Notes under the pieces: model-generated
The model's database searches: none
Told to the model about the DNA's origin: nothing
The model's input: only the letters and a program-made list of their open reading frames with translations
Shown here: piece after piece, positions 9,527 to 18,974 of the stretch
Position numbering within the stretch: position 1 is the first letter of the stretch
How the letters are laid out: each line of letters opens with the position of its first letter
Assembly: GCA_964636985.1 (NCBI GenBank)
Contig: CAZWSX010000017.1
Span: 62,001-126,000, forward strand
Source: CAZWSX01 sp964636985
GTDB taxonomy: Bacteria; Planctomycetota; Planctomycetia; Pirellulales; Pirellulaceae
DNA length: 64,000 nucleotides
Direction of reading: 5' to 3'
Made by a program: the position numbers and the translations under genes

Positions 9527-11436
9527 GCCGCCCTCTCCAGTGAAGGAACATCCCCTGCCGAGGCCTGCGCCTTTCGCCACCGCCAGCCATGCTTGCGCGC
9601 CAGAACCGCCATGACGAGAATCACAAGCGTCGTCGCCGCAGCAAAAAAATAAGGTGCGGCGTCCTCATTCCACGCCCCGAATCGCCCGCGCTGGAGAGTC
9701 CGCGTCAACATGCCGCCGACAACCACCGCGGCAACTCCAATTCCCAGCAAGATCCGCCACCGGCGGCTGGCGTTCAGGATGACAATCGCCGGCAATGCCA
9801 GTCCGACCACGGCGGTCGGCAGGAACGCCATGACAACGTTGACTACATTGCGAACCTCGGGCGCTGTCAAGATGAGTTTGAGAAACCCCAGCACGACCGA
9901 TACCAGGGCAATCAAGACCATCATCGACGCCAGGCCGAACCGGCGCGATCGGAACGCCAGCGGCTCGTCGCTCGCCCGCCAGCCCAACATCCCCATCGGC
10001 GAGAGCATGAAAGCCGTGAGGCTCGCGGCAAAGAGCCCGGCAAAAGGGGGCGCCACCAAACGAATCAGCCGAAAGTCGGGCGGATCCTGACTCGCCAAGG
10101 TCAGCGACGGCACCAGCGCGATCGCCAGGATCGAGAGACCGCTCCATTTGAGTTTGCTAATAAAGTTGGCACGACCGTAACTCCAGTACCAACCTAAGGC
10201 GATCCCAAATGCTGCGGTGGCGACTCCAGCTACGCCGCCGGTCAACGGTATCATCCATTCAGGAGCAATGCGGTGTTGCAACTCTGACATGGAGGTAAAG
10301 ACCGCGATCTGACCGGCCATCGCCGCCCCGTGCAGGTCGACAATGGCCCACAGCGGCGCGCTGTGTCGAAACGATAACAGCAACCAACTCAGCGCAATGC
10401 CCATAAATGCCACCGCCACGGCAACGACCGCACAATACCACGTCAGTCCCGACCAGGTACTCGCTACCAACCGCCCCGTCTCGGACTGAAACACATGGAC
10501 ATCGCCGAAAACATCGTCGACGACGAGGTGCTCGCCATCGGCGGTAAAACTACCATTCACGAAATAAGAGAATGCGACTGGCAACACCTGAACGTCGCGG
10601 CGTCCTTCGTGCAGTAAAAAGAGCCGCACATTATTGCCGTCCCGTCGCAGAACGTGTTTTCTGCCCGGCGACAACGCTCTGAGAGTGGTGCTCTCGTAGC
10701 TCTGTCCAGGGACAAGGCCTTCGCCGCTGGTCCTTCCACGAAAATTGCCGGCGGCGTCTTTGGTGACATCGACAAAGTCGTATCGGTAAGGATCAAGTGG
10801 CAGTTCCTCCCACTCCCCTTCGTTCGTCAATCGCCAATCCGCTTGCGTGTTTCCCAGGAGCGTCACCACGTCCCGCGAGGTAAACTCGCCAGAAACAAGT
10901 GCCGATTCTATCTGGCTATCCCAGCGCTTCTTTGATACTTCTTCGCCCGTTTGCAGGTCGATTACCAGCAAATCGGCTTCCCACTTAGGTACCCCCGAGC
11001 CGCTTAGGTACGACTCGCATTGCACGACCGCAAATCGAGAATTGGCCGAAGTGCCGACGAGTTTGAAATCATTCGCGTCAACGCTTGCAATAGTCGTTTT
11101 CCACTCGCGATGCTCGTGCGGTGGCTCAAGGTCCACGACATGCAGGGTCCCTTTGTTAAACCAAACGAACTTGCCATCGCCCGTACAAAGCCACCCACCT
11201 AAGATCGAGCCGCCATCGAACGTCGCAATCGACTCCATTCGGTTCGTGTTCCAGTCCCACTTCTCGATGGTCCGATGGCTGGAAGACAAGGCGACAAGCA
11301 CCGCCGGAGGCCCCCCGCCACCAACAACCACCGACCGATTCACCCAGCAGCGAGACGTCACATACCGCGCGCCAAGCAAGGCCACCGTCGCGGCCAGTAG
11401 CGCCCATCGCAAACGAAAACCCCACCGTCCGCTCAT
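9523..11436 (-). CDS. Array protein P9 (beta class), 10-helix membrane protein
   Basis: A 637-aa array paralog starting MSGRWGFRLRWALL. It carries IEKWDWNTNRMESI, VVDLEPPHEHREW, RFAVVQCESY, VIDLQTGEEVSKKRWDS, ADWRLTNEGEWEEL, FGDVHVFQSETG (the DD of the motif is replaced by GD, as in P8), a second membrane segment beginning LTWYCAVVAVAVAF, PLWAIVDLHGAAMAGQ, GWYWSYGRANF, LGWRASDEPLAFR / FGLASMM, and the end ARKHGWRWRKA. Closest to P8 by shared GDVHV, FSKKHW-like and AIVDLHxAAMAGQ stretches. Four-base overlaps at both ends; the P10 ribosome binding site overlaps its last codons (SLERAA). Function unknown. Confidence 0.88.
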   Translation of the reverse strand: MSGRWGFRLRWALLAATVALLGARYVTSRCWVNRSVVVGGGGPPAVLVALSSSHRTIEKWDWNTNRMESIATFDGGSILGGWLCTGDGKFVWFNKGTLHVVDLEPPHEHREWKTTIASVDANDFKLVGTSANSRFAVVQCESYLSGSGVPKWEADLLVIDLQTGEEVSKKRWDSQIESALVSGEFTSRDVVTLLGNTQADWRLTNEGEWEELPLDPYRYDFVDVTKDAAGNFRGRTSGEGLVPGQSYESTTLRALSPGRKHVLRRDGNNVRLFLLHEGRRDVQVLPVAFSYFVNGSFTADGEHLVVDDVFGDVHVFQSETGRLVASTWSGLTWYCAVVAVAVAFMGIALSWLLLSFRHSAPLWAIVDLHGAAMAGQIAVFTSMSELQHRIAPEWMIPLTGGVAGVATAAFGIALGWYWSYGRANFISKLKWSGLSILAIALVPSLTLASQDPPDFRLIRLVAPPFAGLFAASLTAFMLSPMGMLGWRASDEPLAFRSRRFGLASMMVLIALVSVVLGFLKLILTAPEVRNVVNVVMAFLPTAVVGLALPAIVILNASRRWRILLGIGVAAVVVGGMLTRTLQRGRFGAWNEDAAPYFFAAATTLVILVMAVLARKHGWRWRKAQASAGDVPSLERAA

Positions 11437-13304
11437 GCCGCAACCTCCAGCGATTGGTCTTCACTGGTCGCCAACGGCTGAACGGCTCTTCGCCAGCGCC
11501 ATCCGTGCTGGCGCGCCAGAAGTGCGATGCCAAGAATCAGCGGCGCAGTCGTCGCCAAAAAGCTATACGCCTCGCGATCGACGTGCGACGAGGCCATCGC
11601 CGGAAGCTGAATGGTCCTCGCCGCCATCGTCGCGACGATCCACACCGCTATGCCAATCCCCAATGCGATTCGCCAGGAGCGGTCAATACTCATCAGGGCA
11701 ATAGCTGGCCAGAACAACCCAAGCGCGGCGACCGGCAACATCGTCATGGCGACATCGGCCGCCACCGCGCGACTGGACGGCATGAAGATCAAGTTGAGAA
11801 AGCCAAGCACCACTGATGCACCGGCAATCACCAGCATCATCGCGGCCAGGCCGAAGCGGCGCGGGGGGCTTTGAAGCGGCTCGTTGCTTACACGCCACAT
11901 CGTCAGCGAGCAAGCGACCAGCATCATCGCCATGGCGCAAGCGGCAAACAAACCGGCAAACGACGGCATCACCAGCGCAGTTGCCAGCGACGGTGCACGA
12001 CCCGCCATCACGATCGACGGCACCACTGCAATCGCCAGGATCGAGAGCATTCCCCACTGGAGTTTCGCGCGCAGGCTTGCCGGGCCGTACATCCAATACC
12101 ACCCCACAGCCATGCCAAACGCCGCCGTGACCGAGAGGATGGTGCCATCGGTGATGGGCGCGATCCACCCCGGCCAAATCATGGGCAACGCCGGTAAAAA
12201 ACTAAAGAGCGCGATTTGACCAGCCATCGCGGCCGCATGAAGATCGACAATCGCCCACAGCGGCTCCTTCGGTTGAAACGCGAAGGTGCCCCAGAGACCT
12301 GCAATGCACAAACAGGCCGTCGAGAGTCCGCCGACAGCCCATCGCCAATGTGCCCCGCTTCGGCTACTGGCGACGATCTCGCCGCTCGCCGCATTGACGA
12401 CGTGCACGTCGCCATAAACGTCGGTCACCAGGAGTTGTTCGCCATCCGTCGTAAAACAAGAAGCCCAGGAGTAGTAGGTCGATATTGGAAGCACTTGGAC
12501 CTCGCCGCGACCCACGTGCGCCAACATGAGCACTTCTCCCCCGCGCCGCAGCAGCAGGTGTTGCCCGCTTGGCATCCATGCCTTGACCTCCAACTGCTCC
12601 GGCAGCTCCCCGTTTTTGTAAGAACCCTGCCCCAGCAATTGGCGGCGATTGCCCCCTTGATCGACGGCGATGTCTACGTGGGGCGGAGAATCTGCGATCC
12701 CCGGCGACAACTCCCACACGCCTTCATCGGTCAATCGCCAAGTCTCATGCCGGGACGTAAATTCTCCGGGAGCAAACGTCGCTTCAAGTCGATTGGGCCA
12801 ATGTTTCTTCGAGAATTCCTCACCTGTCCGGAGGTCGATCACCAGCACTTCATAGCCCGGAGTGTATTGCACGACGACATAGCGAAAATCCGCCGACGTT
12901 CCTATGACCGCAAACCGATACGATTCGTCTTTGGGAAGCGAGGTCTTCCAGCTTCGCCGCTGACCAGGCGCCTCGAGATCGATGGTATGCAGCATGCCAT
13001 CGGCGAACCAAACCACCTTGCGATCACCGGTGCACAAGATCTGTGGACCGATTAGATGTCCCTCAAGCATCGCGATCGTGGTGGTTCGATTGGTCCTCCA
13101 ATCCCAAGTCTCCAGCGTTTGATGATGACGGGACGAACGGACGAGCACCGCTGGAGGCCCACCGCCCCCAGTTACGAGCGTTCGGTCGCTCCACCACTGC
13201 CCCAGCTGGAATCGCGCCAAGACCAAAACGGCCAGCGCAAAGATAAACGTCATCCGCCAGTGCCAACGATCGTCCCACCGTTCTCTCCGAAGGCCAGCGC
13301 TCAT
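11433..13304 (-). CDS. Array protein P8 (beta class), 10-helix membrane protein
   Basis: A 623-aa array paralog. The start at 13304 (MSAGLRRERWDDRWHWR) is supported by an ATGA overlap with P7 and a GGAGG site; the frame open to 13598 is discarded because it would read through the end of P7. Motifs: LETWDWRTNRTTTI; TIDLEAPGQRRSW; VIDLRTGEEFSKKHW; TWRLTDEGVWEL; YGDVHVVNAASG; RSGAHWRWAVGG; PLWAIVDLHAAAMAGQ; GWYWMYGPASL; TMWRVSNEPLQ / FGLAAMM; ARQHGWRWRRA. The N-terminal segment is more basic than in other members. Tail LEVAA is dictated by the GGAGGTTGC ribosome binding site of P9. Function unknown. Confidence 0.88.
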   Translation of the reverse strand: MSAGLRRERWDDRWHWRMTFIFALAVLVLARFQLGQWWSDRTLVTGGGGPPAVLVRSSRHHQTLETWDWRTNRTTTIAMLEGHLIGPQILCTGDRKVVWFADGMLHTIDLEAPGQRRSWKTSLPKDESYRFAVIGTSADFRYVVVQYTPGYEVLVIDLRTGEEFSKKHWPNRLEATFAPGEFTSRHETWRLTDEGVWELSPGIADSPPHVDIAVDQGGNRRQLLGQGSYKNGELPEQLEVKAWMPSGQHLLLRRGGEVLMLAHVGRGEVQVLPISTYYSWASCFTTDGEQLLVTDVYGDVHVVNAASGEIVASSRSGAHWRWAVGGLSTACLCIAGLWGTFAFQPKEPLWAIVDLHAAAMAGQIALFSFLPALPMIWPGWIAPITDGTILSVTAAFGMAVGWYWMYGPASLRAKLQWGMLSILAIAVVPSIVMAGRAPSLATALVMPSFAGLFAACAMAMMLVACSLTMWRVSNEPLQSPPRRFGLAAMMLVIAGASVVLGFLNLIFMPSSRAVAADVAMTMLPVAALGLFWPAIALMSIDRSWRIALGIGIAVWIVATMAARTIQLPAMASSHVDREAYSFLATTAPLILGIALLARQHGWRWRRAVQPLATSEDQSLEVAA

Positions 13305-15292
13305 GCCATGGCCTCCTCTGGCTTGTCCGCCGGTCGCAATCGCACCCAACTCCAGCCATGCTTGCGCACTACCAGACAAGGAAGTCCGATCGTGGCCGTG
13401 GCGAAAAAGAAGCCGATCGCTTCCCCAGCGTATCGTTCTCGCCAGTTGGTATTGGAAATCGCGCCCTGAGAGAAGTAGTACGTCATCACGACGGCCACGC
13501 CCGCAACCGCAACCAGTCCGATCGCCTTGAGCCAGCGCGATCGAACAAACATCAATCCGACCAGCGACGGGCCAAAGACAAGCGTCGCAGGCAACCAAAA
13601 TTGAAACGTGAACAGGTACAGAATTTGTCGAGGATCACCCAGCAACTTAAGCAGCGCAAAGGTGATCCCAATCGAAGCGGTCAGGATGAAAACATGAACC
13701 AAACCAAATCGCCAAGGCTTAGGTGCTGCCAAGGGAGAGCGGATGCTCCAGCCGAGCGGCTGAAACAGTACGGCCGCGGCCGCCACCAATCCGGATAGGA
13801 CCAGCCCGCCAACAACGAAGGGTAGCATTGGTAAAAGGGCGACCGGAAATCGCTCCCACCGGGACAGCGGCAAAGGAATTTGCGACGCGACCATCCACAG
13901 TGTTCCCATCAGCAATCTCGTGCCAAACTTGCCCGAGCCGTGAGCCCAGTACCATCCGACGACAATGGCAGTACCGACAACGCAACGGCGAAGCACCGCC
14001 TGCGGAACAACACTGAACCAATTGATCGGGTTTGGCGTGGGGCTAAACGACAACTGAAGCGATGTGAGAATCGGGAACGGCACCATTTGCAGCAACAAAG
14101 TTGCCACCAATGCGTCGAATAGCCCCCAGCGCAAAACATTCTCCGCGAACGCGTTGCCTGCCAGCGCGACGCAAAGAATGAACAGCCCGATTCCCGCGAT
14201 GAGCAAGCCATTTCGCCGAGCCGACCCCGACGCCTCCTTGGCGATCACATCGCCACTCGCCAGATCGTAGATCAGGATATCGTCGCGGCAGTCGCTGACG
14301 ACAACGTTTTGCCCGTCGCTCGTAATCTGCAGACCCGGCGCGTCGCGCCGCGAGATGTGCCACGCAAGCTTTGTTTCCGGGTTACCCACGAAGATATTGT
14401 CGTTGTGAAATCGTTCCGCTTTAACGACGATCCGCTTCCTCTCGGGAAACGTTTGGACGACGTTCCCATGGAAATACTGTTCGCCCTTATGTGGACCTCC
14501 GTTTTGTCGAAGCAAACGCCACTTGCCTGGGTTACCTGCCACGTTGACGGCTTCACCTTCAGGTTTCGCCAGCCCGGGTCCGAGCAGTTTCCATTCCCCC
14601 GCATCGGTCAACCTCCATCTGCCAATCGTGGGTTCGGTAGGGTCCTTGGGTGGATTGACGCCCCAGCGAGACTCGAACTCCCCAAACGTTTCCAACGCCT
14701 TCATCCTGCTTTGCCATTCGCGCGACGAAACAATCTCGCCCGTTTGCAGATCGCAAACGGTCAGAAGTACCACGCTCGATGGTGCGGACGTCCAGTTATT
14801 CTGGAACAAAAGCTTGGACTCTCCATTGGCGAGCGCCACGCGCTCGGCAGGGGCCTGAAAAGCGGCAAACCTTCCATTGCTACTGATCCCCAGAAAGCGA
14901 TGATGCGGCGCTAAAGAGGGCTTGTAAGTGCGCCGGGCATGAGGCGGGCGAACGTCCACAAAGTGGATTTCAGAACCGGTTCGCCACACGATGGCCTCGC
15001 CACCAGGCAGCGCCCGCAATCCTTGCTCGCTGTCGTCCGTTGGTCCCAGTGCCAGTGTTGCAACCATCCATGGTTGCCCTGTCCTCCAATCGTACGCTTC
15101 CACCAACTGCTCTCTGTTGGACCGGAAAACACGATAGATAGCCACCGGCCCTTGTTGCTCCAAAAGGCGCCGCGATTGCCATCGATTCTTTTGCCACGTC
15201 CCGTACGCAACAACCGCAATCGCCATCGCGAGCATTACCCATCGCCAGCGCCAGTGCGAACCCCACCGTTCTCTCCAAATACGTTCGCTCAT
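13301..15292 (-). CDS. Array protein P7 (alpha class), 10-helix membrane protein
   Basis: A 663-aa array paralog beginning MSERIWRERWGSHWRWRW. Although it sits between beta-class P6 and P8, its motifs are alpha: LVEAYDWRTGQPW, FVDVRPPHARRTY, VCDLQTGEIVSSREWQSRM, GRWRLTDAGEWKLL, RDDILIYDLASG, ASGSARRN, LRWGLFDAL, GWYWAHGSGKF, LGWSIRSPLA / FGLVHVF...ASIGITF, and VRKHGWSWVRL. Four-base overlaps on both sides; ribosome binding site CTGGAGG lies in the last codons of P6. Its position breaks the otherwise clean grouping of classes, so the array has been rearranged or P6 has moved. Function unknown. Confidence 0.88.
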   Translation of the reverse strand: MSERIWRERWGSHWRWRWVMLAMAIAVVAYGTWQKNRWQSRRLLEQQGPVAIYRVFRSNREQLVEAYDWRTGQPWMVATLALGPTDDSEQGLRALPGGEAIVWRTGSEIHFVDVRPPHARRTYKPSLAPHHRFLGISSNGRFAAFQAPAERVALANGESKLLFQNNWTSAPSSVVLLTVCDLQTGEIVSSREWQSRMKALETFGEFESRWGVNPPKDPTEPTIGRWRLTDAGEWKLLGPGLAKPEGEAVNVAGNPGKWRLLRQNGGPHKGEQYFHGNVVQTFPERKRIVVKAERFHNDNIFVGNPETKLAWHISRRDAPGLQITSDGQNVVVSDCRDDILIYDLASGDVIAKEASGSARRNGLLIAGIGLFILCVALAGNAFAENVLRWGLFDALVATLLLQMVPFPILTSLQLSFSPTPNPINWFSVVPQAVLRRCVVGTAIVVGWYWAHGSGKFGTRLLMGTLWMVASQIPLPLSRWERFPVALLPMLPFVVGGLVLSGLVAAAAVLFQPLGWSIRSPLAAPKPWRFGLVHVFILTASIGITFALLKLLGDPRQILYLFTFQFWLPATLVFGPSLVGLMFVRSRWLKAIGLVAVAGVAVVMTYYFSQGAISNTNWRERYAGEAIGFFFATATIGLPCLVVRKHGWSWVRLRPADKPEEAMA

Positions 15293-17211
15293 GCCGCAAC
15301 CTCCAGCCGCGCACGTTCAATCGCCGCGGCCTGCGCCTTCCGCCACCGCCAGCCCCATTTGCGCAGCAGCAAAACCATGGCCAGCACGTACACTCCCGCT
15401 ACCGCGCCGAAGCCCATCGGCATGGTGTCGAAGCCCCATGGGTTCCACCCGCGCACGCAATAACGCCCCACCATCACGATCGGGATCAGGGCCACAGTCA
15501 CTACCTCCAGGCTGATCCGCATCGGCCCGCCCATGTTCAACATCGCGATCGCCGGCCAAACAATGCCCAACAACACCGCAGGCGCTACATATATGACGAT
15601 CTCAAGCAGCGCCTCGGGAACAATGGGAAGGATGTTGAGCCTGAGAAACCCCATCACCACCGCCGTGCCAGCGATCATCAGCATCATCGACGCGAGTCCG
15701 AATCCGCGGCCCCGCGCTTCGATCGGCCGGTCGTTCACTCGCCAGCCAGTCATCGATAGCGGCGCCAAGAGCATGGCCGTCAGGCTGGCCACAAACAGTC
15801 CCCCAAACGACGGCACGAGCGCAACGTAAGCCATCGAAAGCGGCACATACACCAGGAGCATGCCAGCCGGGACCATGCCCATCGCCGCTATCGACAGCAA
15901 ACCTTGTCGCAACCGGGCGACCAGGGACAATTCACCGTGTATCCAAGACCAGCCCACAAGCATCCCGAACGCCACGGTGATGGCAGACATGGCCCCCATG
16001 CCGAGCGGCATCAACCAGCGCGGACCAGCTTCCGAGTACGCCAGCAAATTGCCAAAGAAGGCCAGTTGTCCCGCCATCCCCGCCACGTGCAGGTCGAACA
16101 TCGCAGAACGGAATTCACCCTGCCGCCACGATGAAACGAGCCATCCCAAGGCCGCACATAACGATGCCGCCGAGACACCATGCACGAACCTTCGCCAGAA
16201 CGATCCCGAAGTGTCGCTGGCCACGGGCCGCCCCGTTGCCGACTCGAAAACGCGGAGATCATCGTTGGCGTCGCTGACGATGACGTGCTTCTGGTCGTCC
16301 GAAAAACTGGGCAGGCTCGTATTGGAATAGTACCCCAGGCGTTGAATCTCGTCGGTGTTCGCGTGCCCCAGCAAGAGTTCGCTTCGATCTCCGAAAGTCG
16401 AGGTCTGGATCACGAAGTGTTCCGGGCATCGCACACAGATAAACCCGCTCTGGGAGGTTTCATCTTGAGCTGGCTTCCCCCCGGCAGGCAAACGGCGCCT
16501 GCGGCCGGCCGGTCCTTTCGCAATGGTCATCGAAGAATTTGGCGGCGTCGCCGAGGCTAGTTCCCAATCCCCACGCTCGGTCAATCGCCACCTGGCCATG
16601 GTAGGTTCGTTGGGATCGGTTGACGTCCCTCGAATGTAGTTCGATTCGAACTCGCCTGACTCGACCGCCGCGCTCAACCGACTGTGCCAGTGCTTGGTCG
16701 AGACGACTTCGCCCGTCTCCACATCGATCACAGCCAGTTCGACTGCGTCCATCGTAAAAGTGTTTGGTTGGGTCTCCACCAGGTGATCGAACTGAACAAC
16801 GACAAGGCGATGATCCATCGAGGCACCAACCAGCAAGTGCGGGTTCATGCTGTTGCTCGCGTAAGGGAAGGGCGTCTTCCATCGCCGCCGTGCATCGGGT
16901 GCCTTCAGGTCGATCGAATGCAGTTCGCCCCCTTGGAGCCACAACACCTTGTCACCGGCGCGCAGCACACCGTCAACCGTTGGGCGCATTTCCAGTTCGA
17001 CGAGCGTTTGGAACTGCCTGGTATTCCAGTCCCAAGTTTCGATCGCCGAATGGTGCATCGACCTCGATTGCAGAATCGCCGGAGGACCGCCCCCATCGAT
17101 GGCAAGCTTTCGGTTCTTCCAGTTCCGCGCCGCGTAATACCGCGCCCCCAGCAGCACCGCAACCGCCGCGAGCAGCACCATTCGCCAACGCCAAGCCCCT
17201 CGTTCGTTCAC
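15289..17211 (-). CDS. Array protein P6 (beta class), GTG start, 10-helix membrane protein
   Basis: A 640-aa array paralog and the only one with a GTG start (GTGA overlap with the P5 stop at 17208-17211), preceded by AAGGAGG at good spacing. N-terminus MNERGAWRWR is shorter than usual and lacks the GSH residues. Beta-class motifs: IETWDWNTRQFQTL; SIDLKAPDARRRW; VIDVETGEVVSTKHWHSRL; ARWRLTERGDWELA; NDDLRVFESATG; TSGSFWRRFVHG; MFDLHVAGMAGQ; TGWRVNDRPIEAR / FGLASMM; LRKWGWRWRKA. Closest to P10, although P7, P8 and P9 lie between them. The weaker start codon could lower its yield relative to neighbours (inference). Function unknown. Confidence 0.87.
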   Translation of the reverse strand: MNERGAWRWRMVLLAAVAVLLGARYYAARNWKNRKLAIDGGGPPAILQSRSMHHSAIETWDWNTRQFQTLVELEMRPTVDGVLRAGDKVLWLQGGELHSIDLKAPDARRRWKTPFPYASNSMNPHLLVGASMDHRLVVVQFDHLVETQPNTFTMDAVELAVIDVETGEVVSTKHWHSRLSAAVESGEFESNYIRGTSTDPNEPTMARWRLTERGDWELASATPPNSSMTIAKGPAGRRRRLPAGGKPAQDETSQSGFICVRCPEHFVIQTSTFGDRSELLLGHANTDEIQRLGYYSNTSLPSFSDDQKHVIVSDANDDLRVFESATGRPVASDTSGSFWRRFVHGVSAASLCAALGWLVSSWRQGEFRSAMFDLHVAGMAGQLAFFGNLLAYSEAGPRWLMPLGMGAMSAITVAFGMLVGWSWIHGELSLVARLRQGLLSIAAMGMVPAGMLLVYVPLSMAYVALVPSFGGLFVASLTAMLLAPLSMTGWRVNDRPIEARGRGFGLASMMLMIAGTAVVMGFLRLNILPIVPEALLEIVIYVAPAVLLGIVWPAIAMLNMGGPMRISLEVVTVALIPIVMVGRYCVRGWNPWGFDTMPMGFGAVAGVYVLAMVLLLRKWGWRWRKAQAAAIERARLEVAA

Positions 17212-18974
17212 GCTACAGCCTCCTTAGAAGCGCCGGCCTCTTGCAACTGTGTCCATCCCCAACCGCGCCATCGCAGAACAAGGCACGGCAGCACGATCAC
17301 CACCACCGAACCAACCAGCGCGGCCGACTCAACAACACATCGATCGAATGGAACGACGCCCAGCGCCTTGCCGTGATCCCGCACATAGAGCGTCGCCGCA
17401 ACCAGCGCGACACCGATCAGCATCACACCACCCACCAACGCCCGGCGCGATCGCACGAACAGCAGTCCGACAAGGGCAACGCCAACCAGTGGCGCGGCCA
17501 GCGGCCAGTCTTGGCGACGGAGTAGCGTCATGCCCCCCACCGTCTCAGAAAACGTCTCGACGATCAGGATGGCCGCTCCGACCGAGGCCATCAGCACCAT
17601 CACTTCGAAAATCCCAAAATGCCAGACGGTGGGTGACTCCGCAGGCGGGCGAATACCCCACCCCAGTGGCCCAAAGATCAGCGTGACGCCCGTGACAGCC
17701 GCCGAGAGAAACAACGCCACCACCACAAAGCCGCGGATCGCCAAAAACGGGTGGATGTTGTGACCATCCTGAGCGTACATAGCCAATGGAGCCGCGTATG
17801 CGAACAGCCACAACATCCCCAATAGCCATCGCAGCGCAAGTCGCTCTCGGCCGTGAGCCCAATACCAACCAACCAAAGTGGCGACGCCTATCAAACCGCC
17901 ACGAAGCAGAAACGACGCCACCATGCGAGGAAAGTCGAGACTGTGCGGCTCTTGGCGATAGAGTATCTCGATCGATGACTCGACAAGTAAGAGCGCTGCC
18001 GGGATCAACAGGGTCGCCGCCAACGCATCAAACATTCCCCACCGCACGTCCGCTTCGGCGATAGCGATCCACATCCAAACGGCAGAGCAAACCAGCAGCA
18101 CAACACTCGCCACGAAAATGTGAATCCGCCGCTTTGAACCTGACGCGTCCTTGGTGATCACATTTCCACTCCACGGATCGAACACCATGATGTCATCGCG
18201 AACGTCACTGATGACTCCCACGTGTCCCTCGTACAACAAGAGTTCCCCCGTGACAGCCGTTCTCGCAACCGGCAACACAGATGCTGAATAACTACCCGGC
18301 ATCGGCAGCCAATCACCGCCCCAACCGTAGCCGGCACCGTCGCTGCTCAATTCCCACTCGTCACGGGCCGAAAGTTTCCACGGCCCCCGACGCGGGTACT
18401 TGGGGGCTGATTCAGGGGAGCCGATGGAACCCCACTCTTCGAAGCGCAACTGGGATTCCCCCTCTTTTCCGATCGCTGCCATCTGGCTGCGCCACTCGCC
18501 CGCGGAAACAACCTTGCCCGACATCAGGTCGGCGACACGGAGACCTCGAAAGAGAGCGAACCGCCCGTCTTCTGAAATTCCAAGCAATTTGATCTCGGCA
18601 GAACCAAACGGGATTTTGCAACTTCGCAAGTCGTAAGGCGGACGAACGTTCGCCATGTAGAGCCGCGCACCTTGGCGCCAAAGCACGACCTGGCCATCAC
18701 GGGCAGCCTGAATCGACGCGAGTACCTCGCCGCTCGAAGCTTCCCGTTCACTCCCACCAATCCGCCAACGCTTGCCCGTCTTCCAATCGAGAGCCTCGAT
18801 CGACTGGCTCCAATCGTGATGGACCACGCGAAAGACCACCGGCGAACCGCCCGATTCGACCACCGCGCGATACTTCCACCGCCACCCCTGCCACGCTCCG
18901 TAACAAACGAGCGCCACCGCGATGCAAACCATCGCCACCCGCAACCGCCAGTGAGACCCCCATCGGTCACTCAT
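17208..18974 (-). CDS. Array protein P5 (alpha class), shortest complete member
   Basis: A 588-aa array paralog, the shortest complete one; most of the missing length is in the middle of the extracytoplasmic region, where the segment between the HMANVRPP-type blade and RGPWKLSARDEWEL is reduced. The start at 18974 (MSDRWGSHWRLR) is fixed by an ATGA overlap with P4 and a GGAGG site; the frame open to 19049 would read through the end of P4. Motifs retained: IEALDWKTGKRW, RFALFRG, LMSGKVVSAGEWRSQM, RDDIMVFDPWSG, ASGSKRR, VRWGMFDAL, GWYWAHGRERL, LGWGIRPPAES / FGIFEVM...ASVGAAI, and LRWRGWGWTQL. FGI replaces FGL. Function unknown. Confidence 0.87.
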   Translation of the reverse strand: MSDRWGSHWRLRVAMVCIAVALVCYGAWQGWRWKYRAVVESGGSPVVFRVVHHDWSQSIEALDWKTGKRWRIGGSEREASSGEVLASIQAARDGQVVLWRQGARLYMANVRPPYDLRSCKIPFGSAEIKLLGISEDGRFALFRGLRVADLMSGKVVSAGEWRSQMAAIGKEGESQLRFEEWGSIGSPESAPKYPRRGPWKLSARDEWELSSDGAGYGWGGDWLPMPGSYSASVLPVARTAVTGELLLYEGHVGVISDVRDDIMVFDPWSGNVITKDASGSKRRIHIFVASVVLLVCSAVWMWIAIAEADVRWGMFDALAATLLIPAALLLVESSIEILYRQEPHSLDFPRMVASFLLRGGLIGVATLVGWYWAHGRERLALRWLLGMLWLFAYAAPLAMYAQDGHNIHPFLAIRGFVVVALFLSAAVTGVTLIFGPLGWGIRPPAESPTVWHFGIFEVMVLMASVGAAILIVETFSETVGGMTLLRRQDWPLAAPLVGVALVGLLFVRSRRALVGGVMLIGVALVAATLYVRDHGKALGVVPFDRCVVESAALVGSVVVIVLPCLVLRWRGWGWTQLQEAGASKEAVA

